DNA from: Onchidella celtica
Lineage: Eukaryota; Mollusca; Gastropoda; Systellommatophora; Onchidiidae
Assembly: GCA_963931925.1 (NCBI GenBank)
Contig: OZ007569.1
Span: forward strand, 61,042,103-61,106,102
Direction: 5' to 3'
DNA: 64,000 nt
The translations under genes and the position numbers were made by a program. This document shows, in pieces, positions 11,632-23,796 of the stretch. The notes below the pieces were generated by a model. That model saw nothing but the letters and a program-made list of their open reading frames with translations. It ran no database searches and had not been told where the DNA came from. Each line of letters begins with the position of its first letter. Position 1 is the first letter of the stretch.

Positions 11632-12463
11632 ATTTTCAGCTTATCATTATATCAAAGCCAAGAATCCGCCAGTAGGCTGTAGATTTAGATCAGATTTAGA
11701 TCTTTGTACAGTCTAGACCTGGGTAGGTGTTCGATCTAATTAGATATCTAGATCTGGATCTGGATTTCTAGATCTAGAGTCTAGATCTAGATCTAGTGGT
11801 AATATCTCCAAGTCCAAGCAACTTCCATGATGTTGGTATTATTTACGAAGTGCTTAAAAAAAAAATTCGCAGATGTCTGCAAATAAGATCAGGATCTTAT
11901 TCGCAGATAGAGGGTTTCTTGGTGTTGTGATGTCTACTATGGGGAAGGAGTTCCGTACTCAAGCGCCAAAGACCAGATGAAGAGATGAAAGAGATGATGG
12001 GCCTACATAGGGCCTAGCTATCCCGGGGCTTTCCCTGATATGTCAATCTGTCTACTGCCCATTTTCAGCTTATCATTATATCAAAGCCAAGAATCTGCCA
12101 GTAGGCTGTAGATTTAGATCAGATTTAGATTTTTGTAGTCTAGACCTGGGTAGGCCCTAGGTGTTAGATCTAATTAGATATCTAGATCTGGATCTGGATT
12201 TCTAGATCTAGTGGTAATATCTCCAAGTCCAAGCAACTTCCATGATGTTGGTGTTATTTACGAAGTGCTTAAAAAAAAAATTCGCAGATGTCTGCAAATA
12301 AGATCAGGATCTTATTCGCAGATAGAGGGTTTCTTGGTTTTGTGGTGTCTACTATGGGGAAGGAGTTCCGTACTCAAGCGCCAAAGACCAGATGAAGAGA
12401 TGAAAGAGATGATACATAGCTATCCCGGGGGCTTTCCCTGATATGTCAGTCTGACTACTGCCC
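11632..12463. repeat. Tandem duplication of a 0.40-0.43 kb repeat
   Basis: Copy A (11632-12060) and copy B (12061-12463) begin ATTTTCAGCTTATCATTATA and end CTACTGCCC. They differ by small indels and point changes, so the duplication is fairly recent. Each contains an AGATCT-rich microsatellite, a poly-A run and a hairpin (11876-11907 and 12291-12322; 15-bp stem, 2-nt loop, one mismatch). Parts of the unit recur in inverted orientation near 14674-14745 and 39874-40083, so it is an interspersed repeat that was duplicated locally. Confidence 0.85.
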
Positions 12464-12575
12464 AGACGAACATCGGCCTACGGCCTCGATGACACAAACT
12501 GACTAGACCCTCACGTCGTTACTTATCAATCTATCAAGTGGCGCTCGAGTAAGGTACTCCTCCCTACTATGGAAA
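12340..12575 (+). repeat. Interspersed repeat, forward copy
   Basis: The segment from GTCTACTATGG...GGAGTTCCGTACTC through GGCCTACGGCCTCGATGA to GGTACTCCTCCCTAC matches, in reverse complement, 39874-40083 along almost its whole length. A tRNA-like head next to two other copies suggests a SINE family; the RNA origin is inference. Confidence 0.75.
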
Positions 12576-14590
12576 AGTTCTCCCACATTCGGCAGTCAGC
12601 AATCTACAATGGCTGCCGTTTTTTTAGTCACATTTGTGAACGTGAAATGCTGAACGGGGATGTGTGACACTACCTCTGAGATCGACGGACAGTACACGAA
12701 TTACACACTGTCGCATCCCATCCCGTTTGTTATCCAAGCATACAACACCACCCACACAAAGGCACCACGCTAGTACATGCATGTACTATGTACCACAAGC
12801 ATGGGTGCCAGACCTCCGGTGTATATTGGATTTCCGGTTTCGCTATGTCTCCCAAAAAATTTTTCCGGTTTCGCGATGTGAAGAATTGAAAAAAAAACAC
12901 CTGGTTATTCAAAACACAAAAGACTTAAAGAAGTAGTATGCGTTCGAGATATCGGCCTACTTTGCGCCTATTATCGTCGTGTTCTGGCTGATTCGCAGTT
13001 TTAGATCAAGCGCTTCACATGCATCAACAGCTCTTCATCGCGCTGACAATAACGCGAACATAAAAGTGACAGGGTCACCCATTGTGTCCGGTCAATACCC
13101 GCTTGTTCCGCGTATCGTTTGAGTGGACGTGTATTATGTGTTGCGCTGACATCGTCTCATGTGTCAGGCCTACGCCAGAATTAATGCTTTACACGTCTGT
13201 AATGGTAGATCTACGAACTGTGATTATCGATTGACGATGGATGCTTTCGTTTGGAATACCCGGTTTCTTGGTTCCGTGTGTACTGTGAACGTGTTGTGCG
13301 AACTGATTTGACGTGTTACTACTGTTACGCAAAAACCTAGAATCTAGGTCAAGGTCGAGCAAGCCCCCAGACCTGTACAGATACACGTTGTATGGCTACT
13401 AATCATGTACAAATGTACTAGATCAACCCGATCACAGATGCTTAAGTTTATAACGGCCTGAAGGGGCCCGCATCAGATTATTCTACATGTACTTTTTTTT
13501 TAGTTTTCCGGCATCAATGTCATCAGCACAGCCAGGGATTTCACTTCATTCAGTCCAATGAACGGTACTTTTACATCAAGCGTGATTTGAGGCCTATAGG
13601 TCTGACGCTTCTATTAATAACCACGAGGGTCGTAAGCAGTGCGAGTCAAGCAACGGCATATTGCTTAAGCCTTGCTTTCATGTGTACGGAAACGAAAACG
13701 TCGAACCTCCGTCAGATACACGTACATGTAGTTCTGTTTCACTACTTGGTGAGTTTTTGACGTTTCCATTGCCGTTTCTATTTCCGTACAAAGGAAAACT
13801 CTGATTAGCTGTGTTTTATTGAAAGGGAGACAACAGGATCTATTTTATTGGCTCAAGGGACACAAATATAATTAATAAACATGCACAAAAGCCATGGTTA
13901 CATGTATTGTCCGTTGGGTGTTTGTGGTGTGTTTTACGAACTTGTACCTAGGAAACCATCTTCAACTGCTGCAGTCACACATTTTAAATGAACAGGGAAA
14001 ATTATAGGTGTGCACCAATACTTAGTAACTGTGGTACGTTATTGTGACATGGAAACTGTTTTATTCTCTGATACATCACACATGTATTTGAAAATTTCCT
14101 TTATGCGGCACTGGTGTACGTTGGTAGGTCTATTGTCTTATCACTACATTGCTCAGTGCCTGCGACTTCAGGTTTGGCTGATTTGGTCAAAGTGATTTTC
14201 AGGTTTCAGATGGCTCCGTTGCTGGCACCCATGCTAAGCGTGTGCTGACCAATACATGATGTAGGCTTAGAGGGAGGAACAGGCCACTCAGATGAACATG
14301 TGTAATACAATACATACATTACTTGCAGGCCTAACCCACGCTTTACGGTTCAAACTGGGTCAGGGGGCATCTGAAGATTACCTGGTGATATCATTTACTA
14401 TTTATAGCTATTCTGTGCACTGTTCTTCCTCTCAAAATTGTATACAAAACTGGGGGACACTTGTATCGGCCGGATACGGCCAGTTTGAACACATGGCGGC
14501 GTAAAAGACAAAGCCGGATTTGGCCGGGTTGAACAAATCGTGTGCCATATTTATAGCCCGGGTTCGGCCATGTTAAACACGAACGCTCCG
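12576..14590. other. No recognisable gene
   Basis: Mixed sequence with a moderately CpG-containing stretch around 12950-13150. The untranslated first exon and promoter of TBP should lie somewhere upstream of 15508, but I cannot place them. Confidence 0.4.
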
Positions 14591-14591
14591 G

Positions 14592-14745
14592 CATGGGATT
14601 GAGCCCATAGTCTCCGTCCAAGCTCAGATGCTACATTGCTAGTCATTGCGCTACCGCAGACCCTGACAGGCTGGAGGAACTCTTCCATAGTAGACATCAC
14701 AACCAAGAAACCACCATTTGCGAATAAGGTCAGGATCTTACTGAA
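14592..14745 (-). mobile_element. tRNA-headed repeat (SINE-like), reverse copy
   Basis: On the minus strand, about 14592-14665 reads GCGGTAGCGCAATGACTAGC ... GGGCTCAATCCC, resembling A and B boxes of a tRNA-derived pol III promoter. The adjoining 14674-14745 is the reverse complement of part of the 11.6-12.5 kb repeat (GTCTACTATGG with GGTTTCTTGGTTGTGATG). This links that repeat family to a tRNA-like head. Anticodon and D-arm pairing were not demonstrated. Confidence 0.45.
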
Positions 14746-15507
14746 CCATCATTCATAAATTATACAGACACATCCTGCTCATTGTTAGTTGCCGATAAGA
14801 TGGGCCGGCCGAATATGTGTCAGGCTCCATTTTTCCACAGTCGTCGATTCAGTCATCTCTCTTCTGCTTCTGGAAATAAAGGGGAGCTACCGAAAGCAGA
14901 ACAGGAAGCCCATGAAGCCAGTTAACTAAAATATCACAGGTCATGACAATTTTTTGCTAAAAACAATACTTCTGACAAAATCGTTTGACCAAATTGGTTT
15001 GACGGTTAAAAGTAGGCAGCATCGTTCATTTAGGTAGGATTCCCATCGTTTGAACACGATAGATAAACACTGATGCCATCTGCCATTGCATGAAATGAAA
15101 CGAAATGACGGCTGTTATGGATGTCAAAAGCATGTGACGAAAGGACTCACGGAAACAAAAGTAAACATACAAATGTGAGTCGGTAACCGAATGGCTGTTA
15201 AGTGTTAGTCCACTCTAAACTTTGTATCTTACATTCCAACCCCGAGCATTCGAATAATGGATCTACATAGCTGAGACTGTAAAGGGTCCACTGACATTGA
15301 AGCAACCAATTTTAATGTCTGTTGGATAAATTTATCATAGTACATATAATGTGTGTATGAATTTGAACCTGGCAGTGATGTCATGAGCTCTGTGTTATTC
15401 AACACATGGTGCAAAATCTTGTTGAAGTACTACATGTATAACTCCATAGCTTCCTTCTCACTTGTTCAGCTTCACTGATCAATGAATTTTTGTTTTTGTT
15501 TCTACAG

Positions 15508-18500
15508 CTGGTTGGAAATTTGGAATGACAACACCATCCAGTATGACTTAGGTGCTACTGATCTAGACTGGTGGATCCTTTTCTCTGACGTGACAGACTT
15601 TGACAAACTTGGGATTGCTAAGGAAAATGGACAACAATCAGTTCCCATCATTTGGAAGTGGACTCACTCCACAACCTCAGTTACAAGTAAATTCTCTTTC
15701 ATGTTATAGCCTGATATGAAAACAAAAAATCCTACATGTATTCTCCAAAGAAATCAAAATAAGAAAAAAATTTGTAAGGAAATCAAACCAAGTCCAGGTG
15801 AAATTTTCAAGAGCTGCTTATTAATGTAAGTCATTGTAAGATTTTGAGTAATTTGAGACAGAAAATTGTTGGAAGATCTTAAATAATTTACAAAGATTAT
15901 GCAGCCCTTGATACACCAGACATAATGTTGCAGACGATCTTCAGTAAATTTTGCTTTTCAAAGGGACTGGTTAGGTTAGTGTTCTACAAACAAGTTGTAC
16001 ATGTAATAAATATGCAGTTGTGTTGATACTGATAGTAAGCAAACTATTTTCACATTTCAGAGTCCATTACTTTCTCCTGCCATGGGTTTTAACCCTGTTC
16101 TTCCCCCTTCCAATGCCAGCCTTTACCCAGGAACCCCAAATCCTGGGGGACCAATGACTCCCTTTTCCCCTGCTACACCTGCTTCAGAAGGGTCTGGAAT
16201 CAGACCACAGTTACAGTGAGTGTATTGAGTACTTATTTCATATCTAATTCTAGCAGCCTGAAGAAACACTTGGTTGGAGTTTAGAAATGATTTTTCAGAG
16301 AGGAGGTCAAAATGGTATGTGTGGCTCTGAACGAGTACGGCGTGACTATATTATTATCTTGTTCAAGCAATAAAAGAGAGACAGCTATGCACAGTAAACA
16401 GTACAAAAGATAGTACATTTTGACAGGGGAAGATTTGAGTTTTATTCTGAAATAGGATATACAGTGTATGCAATTTTATGTAAATACACAAGTATAGTAG
16501 CCCTTTTTTTTTGTAATGTTGACCCTAAAATTATGCCAAAATGGGATTTCATCCCTTTAGCGTGGCAGTATCGACTATCTAATAATCATACTGTGTTTGT
16601 GATAATATCAACCACTTTTGATACATTGCACATTGGGTTTGTTTGCCCATGTTCCATATTCTGATTTCTTATGTGAGAAGCTTGCTTGTAATACTGGTTA
16701 CTTGTCATCATTTTCTTGCAGAAATATTGTTTGCACTGTCAATTTGGCATGCACTCTTGAGCTGAAAACAATAGCTCTGCGGGCAAGGAATGCTGAATAT
16801 AACCCGAAACGTTTTGCTGCTGTCATTATGAGAATTAGGGATCCCCGAACAACGGCACTCATATTTAGTTCAGGGAAAATGGTGTGCACTGGTGCTAAAA
16901 GGTCAGTTCATGGAATTATTTTACTTTCCTATTGTTTCTTTCATTTATCATAATTATTAAGGCTATTTGTTGTGCTAGGTGTGTGTGCGTTGGCTTTTCC
17001 TGCATAGTATCGCTGACAGATACTACTGCTGCTCTTCACATTTATGGGTATGATTAGAGCAATGATCAGTCCAGAGATATCATAATAAAAAATATAGTAA
17101 AATAAAAATGAAAAAATTTGTCTGAAAAAGTGAACCTCAACAAACAAAGGAATTTGAAAATGGCTTATCCATTATTTGTGATACTGGTTGAGTTTATGAA
17201 CAAATGAATAATTTCTAATCCATGGCATGATTGTAAAAGATCTTTTTTTTACAGTTGATGTGCTAATTTTATATAGACATATAAAATTTATCTCTGGTTT
17301 GTTAACAGTGACATTTGTTATACTTAGAGTTGATTTCCTTTCTGATAGAATATGAATTATAGTATTCAGACTCCTATACTAAACTTTAAAATGTGCGTAG
17401 TGAAAGAAAAAAAAAGGAAAAAAGAAAAAAGATATCTAGTTCAAATTCGTTTATGGATATCAAAATTAAAAGTCAGTGTACACAGATTGCTGTATTCAGT
17501 GTACACAGATTGCTGTATGAATGACGTGTTAACTGTTATCTGTGTTTTGCATGGAGGAGCAATTCTAGTGCTGTTTTCTAGTAGGGCAAAAGTAATCTTT
17601 TAGAATTGTTTTTTTTTCAAATTCAAGAAGCTTTGCTCAAAGTAACTTAAAATACATATATTTTGTCACATGACCAGACAGACTTACTTCAAATTTGTGT
17701 TTCTTGCAGTGAGGAGCAAGCAAAACTGGCAGCTAGAAAATATGCCCGCATTGTACAGAAATTGGGCTTTCCAGTAAGTTCACTTTAACTTTAACCCAAT
17801 ACTGCTTTACCTACTTTCACAAGTTAACCCCTTCTCTACCTAAGCAAGGCACCACTCTAATTTTGAAATTATTTGACTTTTTAAAAAATAAAGTAAGATA
17901 CTTTGTTTACTTAGAATCTGAATTTATCAGATTTGTTTTTTGTTTCTGCACCGTTTTGTCTATTGCCTTGCTATAGTCTATAAATCTGTATTATTTGAAG
18001 TCCTTGTTTCAGCCTTTGCTTCCCAGATAAATTGTAAACGTGCTTGAAATGCCATATTTGGAGACACAAACTTTAGTAGTTGTCCCAGGAAACAGAAAGC
18101 ATGTTCTCTCTTCCCAAGAAAAAAGTCAAAGTATTGTGTTTTGTCACATTTATTATGTTAATTCTGGTATTTAGAAGCCTGCATGACAGGAATGCTTGAT
18201 AACACTGTTTCATAATTTAGCTGATGAACATGGCAAATAATGCCAATATTGAACTTACATGTCAACTGAAGTGGAACATTTTAGCTGTATATATGCCTCC
18301 CCATGGTGTCATGGTTCATGTAAGTAACACTGTTGAGGTGACGTTCTTTGCCCTCTGCAGCAAAGACCACAATATGAACTGCTTGAAACTTCTAAATATC
18401 ATAAAAACACTACATTATTCACAAGATAAGCACAAAAATAGGACCTTATGGACAAGATTTATTTTTTACTCTCCCAGATCTGGGGGTACCTTTTGGCAAC

Positions 18501-21500
18501 TGACCATTTCTTACCTAGAACTTTGAATCAGATGTAGCTATTACAGTATTTGTCACGAGCAGAGTTAGGGTCTTGGGGATGTTACGACTGCACGAGAGGC
18601 AGCTAACTCACACTCGGACACAACCACACAAGAAAAGTATTAAATAACTAGAGCGTATATATGTCAGGCCGGTCAGGCCATAGTTTACATAAATATTAAT
18701 AACAAAACAAAAGACAATAGAGGTATATCTTCAAACCAAAAAAAAACTCTAATTAATAACTTAACCAATGATATTCATGTAACTATGGAGGTACTGCAAT
18801 CAATAGCAAATAGGTATATTATACGAAACTAGATATCAATTTAAAGTGACAGTTGAGTCGCCACTGGCCAGTCGCCAGGCAAACTCTCCATAAATCATAT
18901 GGGCTTAAATGTTAGGAGGGCCCAGTACGTTCAAAGCCTACAGAAGCACTCTTCGGCTTGTAGGTAATTTAAGCAGTTGCCAAAAGACTATATTTTATGC
19001 ACAATCACTATTCAATTCATCAACAATGTGCTATATTATTCCAATCATACTATGGCAATAGATCTATGATACAGGACACTCGTGGTCGAGTGCCAGCTGG
19101 GGTTTCCTTAGTCTTCCTATGAGGCTGTAGTTCTCTCTCTATCTCTGATCTCTATTATGCTTGAATAAATAAGATATATTACCATTGCTCACGCCTACTG
19201 GTAGGCGCGAACATCAATATAGCGCAGCGTGGGCTTTCAAAGGTCAGCCCACTCAGACCTTTCTTTCTAGAGCTCAGTCAGTCCGTTAGCAAGGACTTCT
19301 TGTCTTCAAAGCACACAGTTCAGGTACTGGTCAACCGGAGATACTTCACGACACGATGCTTCTGCTCGCCTGTATTCACCTAATCTGAACGTTACACGAT
19401 GTTATATACTATCTAACTACCCAGCGTGCTAGTCCGCTGGCCCAATTAGTTCAGCTATCTCATAGGTCGAAACCTCCCACCATTTTAATTGTAGTAATAC
19501 GTCTGCACTATTCTACCAGCCAGTTAACGTGCAAAAACGTGTCTAGTCATACTTAACAAAGTCAACTGTCCCCACCTTGTTTCACCCCTACTCCATTACT
19601 TATTAATCACGAACATTAAAACCGACAAGCGTGAATCTAACCGTTTAACTTTACATTTATTTACTCACCAACTATAATTTGGCGAGGACCGTTCAAGGCC
19701 ACCAGCCAATTTCTCATGGCCCTGGTAAACAACAACAACTCACTCTCTGCGTGAGTTTTAACAACATCCGAATCATGACAGTATTGTATAATGTATTTTG
19801 TGAAGTAGTTACACATATATATATATATACTGTTAAAAGTGTTATAATATGACAATTGAAAGTTGAATGGTGTTTTATAGATTTAGTATTCAATGCCTTG
19901 AAATCTGCATAATTCATTGTGTAATAATATTCTTTCCAGGCAAAGTTTTTAGACTTCAAAATCCAGAACATGGTTGGGAGCTGTGATGTGAAATTTCCTA
20001 TACGTCTTGAGGGTCTTGTCCTTACACATGCACAGTTCTCCAGGTATAATCAATTCTCTTACAGTAGACATTTTTAGGTAATCACAAGATTGACACAAGT
20101 GGCTCATATCCACATTAATGCCAACCTGCATAAGGTGCAGATTAATCAGATGTGCTGTTTTGGATAAATGTGGGTCTCTTGTATGTAAAGATTGGCCGTT
20201 TCTCCAACAGACACTGACTGTTGTTTCAACATATATGTCATTGATCACAAAACAATTAGCCATACATGAGGAAAACTTATAAAGAATGAGTTATACAAAA
20301 AGCGAAAGTTACATTAATGTGGTACCTGTTTCAGTTGATTGCTTTCTTGAAAAGTTTAAACATATGATTCATATTGTTCATTTTTTTTATTAGGTGAGGT
20401 TACTCAAAACCAGCCAAAGAATACTTTTTACAAATGTTATGAAATAAACTGTAAATGAAACAGATGTTACACCAAGAGCTTAATGCTGTATTTGATGAAA
20501 GTAGTTTTTTGTGCTGACCTGATAAGCTGTCAAGAACGAAAGTTTTTATGTAGATAGAGATACCATGTACAATTTAATTTTTGCTCTACCTTGCAAATTT
20601 TTGCAGTTATGAACCTGAATTGTTTCCTGGTTTAATATATCGGATGGTGAAGCCCAAAATTGTGCTGCTTATATTTGTCTCTGGAAAAGTTGTCTTGACG
20701 GGTGAGTCAAAATGTAGTCCAGAATCACTTGTTAGATTTTGAATCAGCATTTCAGTATGACTATGACATCCTCTTAAAGGTTTTGTTGAACTGAGTTTGA
20801 CACCACTAAGCTACAATTAATTGCCCAATTTATTTTCAGAGACACACCATATCATAGTTGTTCTTATATCAAACTTTTGCTATCTTTGAAGATGCATCTC
20901 ATTTCCGCGATAAATAATCTTGCTTGTTTTGGCTTCCAAAATATGGGGCTGGATGTTTTGATGATGATTACATGTATATCAATACCCTGAAAACTCAAAG
21001 AAACCTATCCAATAATTGTTACTTCTCTACTATTATTGGTGCCTTGGTTATGTTTCAATTGTCAGTTGTGGGAATACAAGGAAAAATTGCAATGCCAATC
21101 GTATTTAAACCATTGCCGTATATTGCTAAAACTGTGCTTGGTGTAAGTCGTGGTGTCTGTCAGACCCCAGAACATACGAATAGGGATATGACAATAAAAT
21201 CCTCTTTAAAAGTATGGTGTCTGTGAGACCTAGGGATGTACTGGTGGGAATAGTAAAAATGCAAGTGTGTTGGTGGGCATGCAAGATATTTTTGAATTTT
21301 AAAACTATACTGTGGGAAGATGGGCAGTGGCGTCATGGAGGAAAACCTGGAATTTCATTAAAAAAATTCCCAGAAATAAGATAATCGCAGATGTTTTTCA
21401 TTCAATCATTGCTTCTGGGTCCATTAGACTTGCAAATTATGGCGAAGGTTAATATGCCTGTAGCTGTTGAACTTCCGTTTTTCTAAACTAGGAATACTTC

Positions 21501-21980
21501 CCCTACACCTCCAGTACCAAGGCAACTTTCCATGGAGAGATGTTTGAAGTATTTTCTATTTCAGACATATCATTAAACTGAGGAAAGATGTAGGTCTATT
21601 TCAAAGACAGTATCATTAGACCTGTGAAACTAAAATTGAGCAGTTGCTTTGACATAGGTGATGCTATCTTAATATGTAAATAATAATACAGTAAAACTGT
21701 GCATAAATGTTGGTTAGACTTACACTGAATTTTTGTGCTCACTATTACCACTTTCAATGCACTTATTGTTGCTCCACTATTTCCTAGTGACAGAGACAAT
21801 GGACGTAGATCAACCTTCTCATGTAACCAATAATGTCAGTAGAGCAACAATATATACATGCAATGTTAAACAAATAGCGTTTTTTTTTCTTTTAAATTTG
21901 CAGGTGCCAAAGTGAGGTCAGAGATTTACGAAGCATTTGAAAATATATATCCCATCTTGAAAGGTTTTAGGAAACACTGA
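15508..21980 (+). CDS. TBP: TATA-box binding protein
   Basis: General transcription factor that binds the TATA box and nucleates TFIID, SL1 and TFIIIB in the nucleus. Coding exons: 15627-15686, 16061-16215, 16722-16901, 17710-17773, 19940-20043, 20607-20701 and 21904-21980; all have GT donors and AG acceptors and the phases join in frame, giving 244 residues. The exon holding the start codon appears to begin at 15508 after a pyrimidine-rich acceptor, so at least one 5' noncoding exon lies upstream. The short N-terminus starts [16 protein letters not shown] and has the TPATPASE segment found in other TBPs, but no polyglutamine. The C-terminal core of about 180 residues contains both saddle repeats. 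Two Phe pairs spaced 17 residues apart (KRFAAV/ALIFSS and ELFPGL/LLIFVS) match the DNA-intercalating residues. It ends FRKH. TBP rather than a TRF/TBPL paralogue is supported by the near-identity of the core and the conserved N-terminal motif. Confidence 0.97.
17474..17519 (+). repeat. 23-bp perfect-like tandem duplication in TBP intron 3
   Basis: CAGTGTACACAGATTGCTGT occurs twice in direct succession within the intron between exons 16722-16901 and 17710-17773. No function apparent. Confidence 0.85.
18551..19780. mobile_element. Solo LTR in TBP intron 4 (1230 bp)
   Basis: The element begins TGTCACGAGC and ends AATCATGACA, with TG...CA ends and an imperfect terminal inverted repeat (TGTCA/TGACA). 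A perfect 5-bp target duplication GTATT flanks it (18546-18550 and 19781-19785). No internal coding region is present, so this is a solo LTR. It occupies more than half of the 2.17-kb intron 4 of TBP. Its termini match those of the LTR-like elements at 819 and 28958. A TATA-like GTATATATG near 18655 and an AATAAATAAG near 19165 would fit plus orientation; orientation is not certain. Confidence 0.75.
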
Positions 21981-22726
21981 TCATGCATGACAGTCTGCAT
22001 CGGGGTTACATATCGTACATTTGAGACCATTGTTCTGTGCTTCAAGGATTATTCCTGGCAATGATTCCTATGGTTTGTTATTGCTGTGTTGAGCCATTTT
22101 GAATGAAGTAAATGTCAAGAGGGATTTGAAATATGCTACGCTGATATTGTGGAGCTACAGGTATTTGAAGAAAATGATGAGCAGGTGTGTGCAGAGTTCG
22201 CAGTGTTAGGCCTGTTTCAGTGTTTGCATGTCCAGTGCCACCCTTGACCTCCCATTATGACAATGGTAATTATGTCAATGGTGTGTTCTTTTTTTCTTCC
22301 CGGGAGGAATTCCCCACCGATGTTTACCTGTGCATCAGAAATTGAAAGTTTCCACTGTATTGAAACTTGAAGAGACAGAAGAAACTGTTGCGCTTGTCAA
22401 ACAGGGAGGTTTTATTGGAAATGTTCAACATGAGTAAGGCTCACTCTTTGATTAACTGCTATTCCTGAGTATTATTTTCACTGCCTTTCTTCAGAGCCTG
22501 CAGATTCATAGTGAAATTTAATGGGGGGATCTGAGTGAAGTAACTTGAGAGCCATGAATCATCAGTGGTCTTGAAAAGACTAACCATTGCTTTGTTGACC
22601 CACTTACATTTGACAAATATGATATGATTTCCTTTTAGTGACAATCTGGAGCTGGTGAAAATGTGTTGCATGAGAATGACATTTAATTTAGCTCAGTTCT
22701 ATATCCGAAAGTGATGGGTTTGATAA

Positions 22727-22732
22727 AATAAA
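22727..22732 (+). terminator. Candidate TBP polyadenylation signal
   Basis: First clear AATAAA downstream of the TBP stop codon, about 750 bp after it. It implies a 3' UTR of about 0.75 kb. Not confirmed by transcripts. Confidence 0.5.
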
Positions 22733-23796
22733 GCCTTTAAAGTAGGGCTAGACCCAAACGGGCTGGTCTCATGGATAGTTCATTAATTTAAGAACTGAGA
22801 TGCAATCCAGTCTGGAAGATTGAGTAAATGGAGATGGAAAAGGTAATTGTGACATGGGAAGAACCTAATGTGGCCAGATAATGTTAGCTCAAAGACTCTG
22901 ATACCATGCGTTTGGCCCAAAGGGATGGTGAATGCAAGTTTAAAAAAATTAAATTAGCTAAAATGGTTGAGAGAGAGTTGAATTCAGGTATATATATCTA
23001 ATGCTCATCAATAATGTTCATGTTCATATGTACTTTGTAATATGATATGATTAAACATTGAGTTCATATAATTAATGCACCATTATTGTTATCACGCCAG
23101 ATACCAAATGATCATCAGGAACTTTTTTTTTTTTTTTAAAGTGACAGTGTTGTCGCCATTCTCTAAAGTAGAAATTTTCAATTTTCATCACACCATAGTT
23201 TCTGGAGAGTAATGTGTTTTCTAGTTTGTTTACAAGTCACTTCAGCATATTGTCCACAGCACGACATGCATGAGACGCCCATTCCTTTTCTGAACCAATA
23301 CCAATATATATAAAACAAGTTGAGAACTTTATGTTTAACTTCTGGCAATACAATACCAATTTTATGTTCTGAGGGCAATGGTGTTTAGTTTGCTGAGTGA
23401 TGGCAAGAAAATATTGTGCTCCATCATTATACATATTGTACATCATACTCTCCATTTTGGCTTGGTTATGTTGATATTAATTTAATGAAAAAAGAGTTTC
23501 ATAACCATTTTTTATTTTCCCTGTGGCCAAAATGGAATACCGGTATACCAAATGATTTAAATTAAGTTAGGACTACATGTGAAATGAAATATTTTATTAT
23601 GAAATCACCACTTGAAGCGATAAACTGAAGGGGCTGCCTGTGCAGATGACAAGTAGATAAACAGCATCATTTGTGTTCAGTGAAAGATATTTAGATTAAA
23701 ATTGTAAGTGACAAAAAGAGAATGGTATGTCATCTTGTCATTTATAATTGGTTCAGTTTGTACAGTTGTTTGAGCTCTCCCCATTTCATGTATGTC
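22733..23796. other. Intergenic, no recognisable gene
   Basis: AT-rich DNA between the likely TBP 3' end and the transposon at 23797; one T run near 23126-23138. No exons seen. Confidence 0.5.

Noticed and set aside
15482..15709. 75-codon frame overlapping TBP exon with the start codon
   Set aside because: Different frame from the TBP start at 15627, and it runs across the intron acceptor at 15507; a shadow.
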